Positions 56,926-64,000 of a DNA stretch of 64,000 bases are shown piece by piece; position 1 is the stretch's first letter; each line of letters begins with the position of its first letter. The stretch covers positions 35,751,235-35,815,234 of the forward strand of contig CM075781.1 of the NCBI GenBank assembly GCA_037974665.1, given 5' to 3'. The notes under the pieces are model-generated. The model did not search any database and was not told the DNA's origin. It saw only the letters and a program-made list of their open reading frames with translations. This DNA is from Ehretia macrophylla (taxonomy: Eukaryota; Streptophyta; Magnoliopsida; Boraginales; Ehretiaceae). The translations under genes and the position numbers were made by a program.

Positions 56926-57102
56926 TGAAGGAAAACAATATTTTTTCTATGTTCTCAAAAGAGTTACATGTACAACATTTTATAATACAATGCAATGAAG
57001 ATAAATCTTAACCTAACTGCATGATAAGTATAACAGTAAATTGAATTTAAAATTTACAACAACTTATCCAAAGATAAAGTGCTCCAAATAGGTACGTTAT
57101 CA
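56926..57102 (-). repeat. 5-prime LTR of copia B
   Basis: TGAAGGAAAACAAT to GGTACGTTATCA, beside the primer site at 56912-56925. Confidence 0.95.
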
Positions 57103-58106
57103 CTAAGATATGAATTACTGATAAACTTTCAAAAGGCATAACTTTATGCTCAATGATCTATTTTTTTTGCATGAGTAGTCCCGTTCATATATCTCAAAGA
57201 GATCTACCCAATGGAATGGTGAAATAAGGGATTGAAGTAGTTATGCCTACTTATTCTCAACCATTGTTGGCAAAACTTTAAATGATCATAACTTTTTACT
57301 CGATTCTTTATTTTCAGTGATTTGTTTTTCAAATCGGATATTTTTTTGAGGTCTAGTCACTAGAACCAGACGAAGGCAGTTTGGCTCAAACATTTTCTCA
57401 AAAGAAAGGGCTTATTTTGATCTTAATTTGATTTTTAAAGTATACTTGAAACAAAAATTCAAAAATATAATTTATTCAATTTCGAACTACATTGATTGAA
57501 TTAAAGGAAAATTAACATAATGATACTCTAACTCAAAAGTTAAATTTAATGTAGGTATAGATAAAGTTCTTATATATTATATATATGTTCTAGTATTGCT
57601 AAAAATTTTGAATGAAATTTCTAGCTTAGATGGTCAACAAGTTAGTATTAGAATCATGGAAAAATTAAATTATTTAAGGTTTCAAAACTTAGGAGAAGCA
57701 ACAAGAATTTTTTATAAAACGATCTTGAACATAGGTAGTGTTTTACGCGCAGTTTTGAAAACCGCCACCTATGTTCTCATTTTTTTTTGAAACTTTTTTT
57801 CCTCTGAATTTATAGGTTTTATTTATATATTTAATTTTATCATAGGCTGCGTTTTTCAATGCCGTCTATGTATTTTCCTTTTTAAAAAAATAAATTTAGC
57901 TTTTTAAAACATAAAAAAGAAATTAGGATATAAGTGGAAGTTCCGAAAAACTGCCGCCTATGCCGAAATACCATCCGCAACACGAGCTATTATACGGTGA
58001 CACTTTGGATGGCGGTTGCAGAACTGCCGTCTATTCTTTAGTGGTGTTTTAAAACCGCCACCTAAAGGCAAAACATACGTCGCCAATTCTCTGTTTTTTT
58101 GTAGTG

Positions 58107-59149
58107 TTCCTTAGCCATGGATATAATTAAGACCAATATATTCAAAGAGTATGATGAGATAATGGTGGAATTTGAAATTCTGCAAATGTGACTAGAGATA
58201 TATAGAAGAAAAGGTCACTAATTATTTTTTCATAATAACAACCCCATAAAGAAAAAAAAAAAAAAAAGACTAAAGGCATCTTGAAATGGACAATTTCAGA
58301 AATGTGAAAAACTTTTTGTGGTAATCAAAATAAATGCAGCACGCAAGGGAGAGAAAGAAGAATATGTAGAAAAGGAAAGAATATATAGAACTTGGGAATA
58401 AAATAATATCTATTAGGTATCCGAGATGTTGCAATTTTTTTCCAAATAAGCAATCAAATTTCCAACGTATATCGCCTACAACTGAAACAGATGGCACTAA
58501 GCCAGGGATAAATCTATATGGTTGGTCGGGCAGCTGCTAGTTAGCTGGCCATAGCCCTAATCTCACAAAATTGCTTGAAATGTCTCAATAATTTTAATTT
58601 GTTAAACTACCTATCCCCATAGTTGTACTAATTCTAATTATCAAAATCATTTGAATTACTGATAAAATATTTGAGATTCACCCTGCATAGACGGACAGTA
58701 GAGTCTGAGTTCAAAGTGTAAAGTTCGTGAATTTTAAATACTTTTTATGGATGGCACAGCATGCAACTTTTGGAGAAAAGAAAATTAATAACTTAGGGAC
58801 ATTAGGGATATTTTAATTTATTGTCACGGGGGACAAATTGTAAGACTTTGCAGAGATGAGTTTGTCTTCTATACCATTATCATGTACTAATACAAAAAGT
58901 GGAACTCGCACATGTGAGTTATACTTTTTGTTTCACAATCGTAAATTTTGGCAATCGTATAGAAGATAAATTCTGAAAATATAAGATATTAGTGATTCTA
59001 TGTATCATTATACATAAACCTGAGCTCCAAATATTTTAAAAAGGACTTAGACTTAAAATGAATTAATTAAAGAAACTCTTTCATGGTCGTTTTGGAATGA
59101 GAAGCTTAAAGCACTAAAAAACCATCCGTACTTTTATACTACAGCTTCT
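58107..59149. other. Unassigned AT-rich DNA
   Basis: No gene or bounded repeat is visible. The minus-strand frame 58270-58497 is Phe/Leu-rich and has no recognisable motif. Confidence 0.4.
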
Positions 59150-59478
59150 AACAAAAAAACGAGAGAAAAACTTTTTGATCGATCAGGTTTGTTATAAATG
59201 TCAAACTGGTTCATCAAGTTTTTGAAACACCTAAAAAGGTCCCTACCGTCAACTTTCGTCAAATTAATTTTAACGTTGGAGGGATAAATTTGTTATTTTA
59301 CAACTTTAAAAAAATAAAAAAAAGATGTGGACTTAGTGGAGCCACATGGACTCCAGTAAGTCCACAAATGCCGCGAAACTCATCAACCCCAACAATGCCT
59401 CCATTGAAACTAATGAACCCATCTCTGCTTCTTCAAAAGAAAACCAAAATCTTGATTAAAAAATTTAATCTTTTCAGC

Positions 59479-59885
59479 ACCAAGATTCAATTTTTGTTAG
59501 CAATGATAGCAAGAATGATGAGGAGGGAAAAAGTGAGACAACTAGTGATGGATCATCATCAATCTTTAGGTTTTTAAGTAGTTGTGATGCGTCTGAAATG
59601 GGGTCTAAGAATCATGCTTTGAAGAAGAAAATGAGGAGTGGGTTGAAGAAAGTAAAGAAAAAAGGTGGGTCAGTGGTGGTAGGTGATGGTGGTGGTGGTG
59701 GTCAACAAAGGGTGGGGTTGGACCAGAGGAAGATTGGGAGTGGGAAAAAAATTTCTATTTGCTTCAAGAAGAGGAGAACTAGCAAATGTGCTGCAGGAAA
59801 GTGTGAAAACTGTTCTTCAAAAGCTTCGATTTTGATCTATATATGTCTATTTTATCTTTTGTTGCATTCAACGTTTTGGGTATAA
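59479..59885 (+). pseudogene. Unrecognised gene fragment inside the inverted-repeat unit
   Basis: One frame reads from a splice-acceptor-like TTTAATCTTTTCAG (ending 59478) through SKNDEEGKSETTSDGSSSIF, then MGSKNHALKKKMRSGLKK, a Gly-rich run and FKKRRTSKCAAGKCENCSS. It ends in a hydrophobic LIYICLFYLLLHSTFWV before a stop. The same frame upstream of the acceptor also reads sensibly (NNASIETNEPISASSKENQN), but two TAA codons intervene, as expected of an intron or of decay. The basic, Ser-rich character suggests a nuclear protein part. I do not recognise the family. Confidence 0.35.
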
Positions 59886-61744
59886 TTTGTTATTGGATTC
59901 ATATACACATGCAATTGCAGTTATATGATTGTTCTACTTGAATGATACTTTTTATTGGTTTTTTGAGATACTCACGGTGTTCAAGCTTTTGCGCGACTAA
60001 TTCCATAGTGTTTTGAAGTTCATGGCTGGCTAAACCTCTAGTGACACCAAAGGAACTTGAACTGGCAATCTTTGGGGAACATATCTAAAGCCCTGATGAG
60101 CTAAGGGTTAGCTGATAAAGATAAAAGGCGAAAAAGTTGTTATAGAACACACAGTTCAACTTGTTTTGTGGGGAAGCCAAAATATTTTTGTTGCTTCTGC
60201 AGATTTCATGGTCTGTTCTCAATGAAACACTTTTTTTCGAATGTGAAAAAACTGTGGTTGTTTTATTCTTTACTTAATTGGCAGTTTTCAATTGTTTTCT
60301 CATTGATCCCTACTAGTAAACTTAGTGTAGCTATGATGACTTTTCTCTTTGTGATGAGGAATCTGAAGGCTTTGCTCAACTGATCAGACTACTAAATCCT
60401 TCACTTGATGGTTATCGATGACGCCCTTCAACAAAGTCTATCTGTTTGCTTATGAGACAACTAGTTTATGAAGCCACACACGTGAGTCTCACATGTTGTC
60501 GGAGCTAGACATTAGACGTCAGTGTAGACATTCGGTGTCGGCTCCTTCTATGACAGAGTGTCAGTGACAAACGATTTGGAGATATTGATTTATACATAAA
60601 CTAATATTCAATTTACGTATATTATAGCAATTATAAAATATAAATACTAAAGTATATAAGAAGTTTTCAAGATATGACTCTTCTCGTACAATAATGACAT
60701 TACAAATAAAATAGAAAAGAATAAATGATACAAAAATTACCTTGCATTAATTAAAATAAACATATGAAAATAAACAAAAACAAACTCATAATAACACACA
60801 TAAAAAAATTATATATGTAATGACACCCCTAAAAATCAACAATATTAAAGAATAAATTCATTAAATAAAAATTTCCTTTTATGTGTAATATGATTAAGCC
60901 TCTTTTAGTATATGAAACCCGCAACAAACTACTCCAAATTTGTTTACAATTTTATTAAAAGAAAATAAATTTTACAAGAATTAAATCACATTTTTTTTTA
61001 TAACTTTTACATAGATCACTAGTCACAAAGTTTAAGATATCAATTGAATAATCACAACAGAGATGCAAGAATCGGTTACAAATTAAGCCAAACCAATAGA
61101 GTGATAGATATAATGATCAATATAAAGTTACCATGCTAAATAATTCAAGTTACGAGTTCTGTATAATTACATAATAAACTTGAATCGGAGCACTATAGGA
61201 CGTGTTGCTCGATTAAAATTGGGAATGATCTCTTTTTTTTCCTGTCAATAAATGATTTTAGCTATACTGCAATCTGTCGACTGAGGCTTAACTCTGCATT
61301 TAATTGTCATCAACAAAAAAAATGTGCATCTATTTTTTTAAATTAAATACATGCACATCAATTTACTAAAAAGGGCCTAATGTATGCATGTGCATACACT
61401 GGAGCATATATAGCTCCACCCGTGAATGTAGTAATCTCAAGTTCAGTGTAACCTGATTTTTGACCTCTTTCTCTCCCCTCAATCTCCAACCTTCGATACT
61501 GCGGGGGTGTTAACAACACAAAATGACTTGTAAAGTGCAAATTTGAACAATGTCCCTGGTTATATAATATATGGGTCATCTAGGGAAGCAAAGCTCTTAT
61601 TCATGTCATGTAAATGGTCGTAAGCAAATGTTTAATTCAGGAAAGAGAAAATAAGGCCACACTAGCAAGCAACGACAGTTTGCAACAGTAGGGACCTTTT
61701 TGGAAGGGTAATTTGGAAAAATCAGCAAAGTCAACGTTTGATCA
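59886..61744. other. Interior of the inverted-repeat unit, no clear gene
   Basis: A frame at 60168-60383 and the text CDEESEGFAQLIRLLNPS near 60350-60395 have an exon-like feel, but no splice structure or family could be established. The remainder is AT-rich. Confidence 0.3.
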
Positions 61745-61870
61745 TTAAATGTAACTGACAGTTTGCAACAGTAGGGACCTTTTTGGGTGTTTCAAAAAGT
61801 TGAGGGACCAGTTAAACATTTATGATAAATCTGAGGGACCAAAAAAAATTTCTATCGCAAAAAAACACAT

Positions 61871-63033
61871 GCTTCACATGTAAAATTCTGATCTTGACTG
61901 AGCAAAGTTCGAAATGCCTAATTGAGAAGTCTTGCAAACATCTTGTAGGACACAACTCGTGGAGCTCATACTGTAGCGTATTTTCATGCGTAAAAAAGAG
62001 GTGTGAACCCCTCGAGCATTTTGTCAACAATCCCTGGACTAATTAGATAGATTATTGTCCTTTTTCTTGACAAATAGATAAATTATTGTCCTTTTTTTTT
62101 TTACAAATAAATAAATTATTGTCCTTGTACTAATAAAAATTCTCCACCTCATATTCTCACTATTCTAATTATATGCTGCAAAGGAACTCCAACGCTAGGA
62201 GGGTCAACCTTGACGAATCACCGGAGTTTCTTTTGCTTTTCTTGTCCGAAAACCACATAATTGAAAAGGTAGAATCCAAACAATATAATTGAGGAAAAGA
62301 ATTCTACTGGGAAGTGGGACAACATATCTAATGGTGCAAAACGTGGTGCTTCTTGACAAAAAATGAAAACGTGGTGCATGCTAGAAAGAAAAAGGAAAAA
62401 AAAAAAACGTGGTGGTAGAGTAGTCATTATCTAAAATTATTCATTAATCATCTTACCGAGGCAAATACTCATTTTGAGTTCCAATAACTTCCCTAAAAAG
62501 GATCCATTAAAAAGGAGCCCCTCACTAAAGTTTATTACTTCCTAAATTTAGAGAGTCAATATGACTCCTTATTAAAATAAAAAGTTTTAAATTAAAAATA
62601 ATAGAAAATAAAAGTAGTAGAAAAATAATATAGTCATTCAATAAAATTTAAATTAAGAAAAATATAAAATAGGAAAATAGTATTAACAATTAAAAATATT
62701 ATTATTTTCATGAATGATCGTTAGAACATTGGCGGGAATAACTAGAAAATAAAAAATATTAATGAAGTTAGTAATGGTTGATAAAGTAGAATGGGGAGAA
62801 TCTCTACTCCACATGGCACCGGTGTTGAATTATAGAGATTACAGAAGATTGTGAGAGATTAATAGGATTAAATTAAGGGATTTAAATTCTTTATAAATAC
62901 CTTGAATATTTTTAGCAGTCATATAGTGGAAAAAAAATTATTTCATTAGTTTTGAAAATGATATCAGAGAGGTATACGATTATTTGAATATCACACCGAG
63001 AAAAAAATAATCACAGAAATTTCAAACATATCC

Positions 63034-63072
<39 letters not shown>

Positions 63073-64000
63073 TCTTTGACTGACTCAAACTCAAACACAA
63101 AATCAAATTCTTCTAGAAATGAAAAAAAAAACAAAAAACTCAGATTCAAATTCAAATACTTAGAATCAAAACCAACGAAAAAAATAATAATAATACCCTC
63201 AAAGCCAAAGTCGAGAAATAAACATGTTCAGTTGCCGGAGTTGTTGCACCTCTCGCTACCTTCTATCGTGACTCATGTCTGTGTGAGTTCTTTTTTGTGT
63301 GTGTGTGTGTGATGTTGAAAGTCTCCTAATAGTCAATTTTGAAGATATCTGCATCTGTAAATATTAGCACATGGCACATAAGATGCCAACCATAGGAAAG
63401 TTGGCTTAATGATAAAATAAAACATAATTATGAGATGCCCCGCATGTTTTTTACCTTTGCTTTTCATTTTTTCTTCACGTGAGAATGTTTTGGATCTCAA
63501 ATATTTTTGTTTGTTTTCTAACTTGGACAAAAAACTAGCAGGCTAGGTGAGATCATTCATGTTTTATTTTGCTTTTTTGTTCTTTCTCTGAACATTCAAG
63601 AAAGGTGAAAGCAAAAAAAAAAAAAATCATTGTGGTAAAAGAATAATAAGGTGCTTTATTGTGAAGACTAAATTATTTTTTTCTGGCAAAGTTTACAAAA
63701 AAAAAAAATGAGTGAAACATTTGGAATTAAATCTGTTCCAGTTATAGTTCAGTCCAAATGAGTTTTTAATGCATGAATTATTCTTACTGAATCCAATTAC
63801 GACATATAGTCTCAACTCATGGAAATGCAAATTGCTGAAAAAGACAAAAGCTCATATATTCATGGTAAGAATAAACAACCTGTAGAATTCGATGAAGGTT
63901 ATGAAATATGGTATACTGAAAATCAAAAGGTCAAACGGTGGCTGTTAATATCAATTTCTCTAGAAATCATGAGGCGTTATTTACGATTACCCACAGCCTA
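61871..64000. other. Unassigned AT-rich DNA with microsatellites
   Basis: No supported gene. A (TA)n run lies at about 63038-63071 and a (GT)n run at about 63293-63312. Short frames here lack motifs. Confidence 0.4.

Larger units (their letters stand above)
51723..57102 (-). mobile_element. Ty1/copia element B (5.4 kb), inactivated
   Basis: The 177-bp LTRs lie at 51723-51899 (3-prime) and 56926-57102 (5-prime) and differ at five positions by eye (2.8 percent). The target duplication CTAAG is exact (51718-51722 and 57103-57107). The primer site TGGTATCAGATTCC (minus strand, 56912-56925) and the GAGGGGGCG polypurine tract beside the 3-prime LTR are in place. It is a relative of copia A: same layout, TGAAGGAA LTR start, similar Gag and Pol text, but the LTR bodies differ. 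The polyprotein is broken into five open pieces. Confidence 0.95.
50605..58106. mobile_element. CACTA-like element split by copia B
   Basis: Outside the copia insertion (50605-51717 and 57108-58106) the DNA is full of a short repeat: TATAGGCGGCGTTTTTGGTTAACC and its inverse AACCGCCACCTATG, with GCCGTCTAT and TGCCGCCTAT variants, about a dozen copies in both orientations. It ends CTGTTTTTTTGTAGTG at 58106, the reverse complement of a CACTACAAAAAAACAG terminus. The left terminus was not found, so it may be truncated against the LINE. No transposase is recognisable. A 56-base (AT)n run lies at 51625-51680. Confidence 0.6.
59150..61870. mobile_element. 2.7-kb unit between long inverted repeats (possible gene-carrying DNA transposon)
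   Basis: The left edge (about 59150-59260) reads CATCAAGTTTTTGAAACACC followed by TAAAAAGGTCCCTACCGTC. The right edge (about 61745-61870), reverse complemented, reads CCTCAACTTTTTGAAACACC followed by CAAAAAGGTCCCTACTGTT, with further pairing outward. The right arm also holds an inner direct copy of AGTTTGCAACAGTAGGGACC (about 61680 and 61755). A broken ORF lies between the arms. Long inverted arms around gene-like DNA suit a Mutator-like (Pack-MULE) element, but I could not fix a 9-bp target duplication. Confidence 0.5.

Overview
The window is nuclear DNA from a flowering plant, almost certainly a eudicot. It is AT-rich, has plant-type introns, carries one intact terpene synthase gene of TPS-g type, and is otherwise packed with plant transposon families (Ty1/copia, L1-type LINE, hAT, CACTA, Tourist, TRIM). 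I cannot name the species from sequence alone.

Layout. 1-6.5 kb: MITE-like DNA, two gene fragments on the minus strand (a P1B copper-ATPase exon and a NIGT1/HHO-type GARP regulator exon) and the subterminal repeats and right end of a CACTA element. 6.5-10.7 kb: a duplicated segment carrying an apparently intact 3.3-kb hAT transposon with a perfect 8-bp target duplication. 10.7-16.3 kb: a decayed copia remnant with a nested element rich in GAATCG, a 263-bp TRIM, a single relic exon of a terpene synthase, and a hAT MITE. 16.3-17.6 kb: the second copy of the duplicated segment, which preserves the hAT-free target site. 17.6-23.7 kb: AT-rich repeats, a Tourist MITE, a CACTA left end, a near-perfect 64-bp-arm hairpin and a 0.65-kb foldback element. 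23.7-28.5 kb: a TRIM, then the seven-exon terpene synthase gene. 28.6-39.2 kb: an old copia element starting 98 bp after the terpene synthase stop codon, itself split by a younger deleted copia element. 39.2-41.9 kb: repeats and a degenerate TRIM. 41.9-50.6 kb: a LINE broken by a 1.5-kb non-autonomous LTR element and by a 5.3-kb copia element. 50.6-58.1 kb: a CACTA-like element holding a second 5.4-kb copia element. 58.1-64 kb: a 2.7-kb unit flanked by inverted repeats around a broken ORF, then unassigned AT-rich DNA.

The only gene likely to serve the host is the terpene synthase (586 residues). It has the DDxxD motif, but its second metal-binding motif has Asn in place of the usual Ser/Thr. 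The relic exon and the duplicated segment suggest that this was once a tandem terpene synthase locus, since broken up by transposons. Seven LTR-type elements have recognisable ends and target duplications (five exact, two with one mismatch). By-eye LTR divergence agrees with the nesting order. I did not find a clearly new biological system. The strongest leads are the intact hAT element with its matched empty site, the active-site change in the terpene synthase, and the gene fragments gathered beside a CACTA end.
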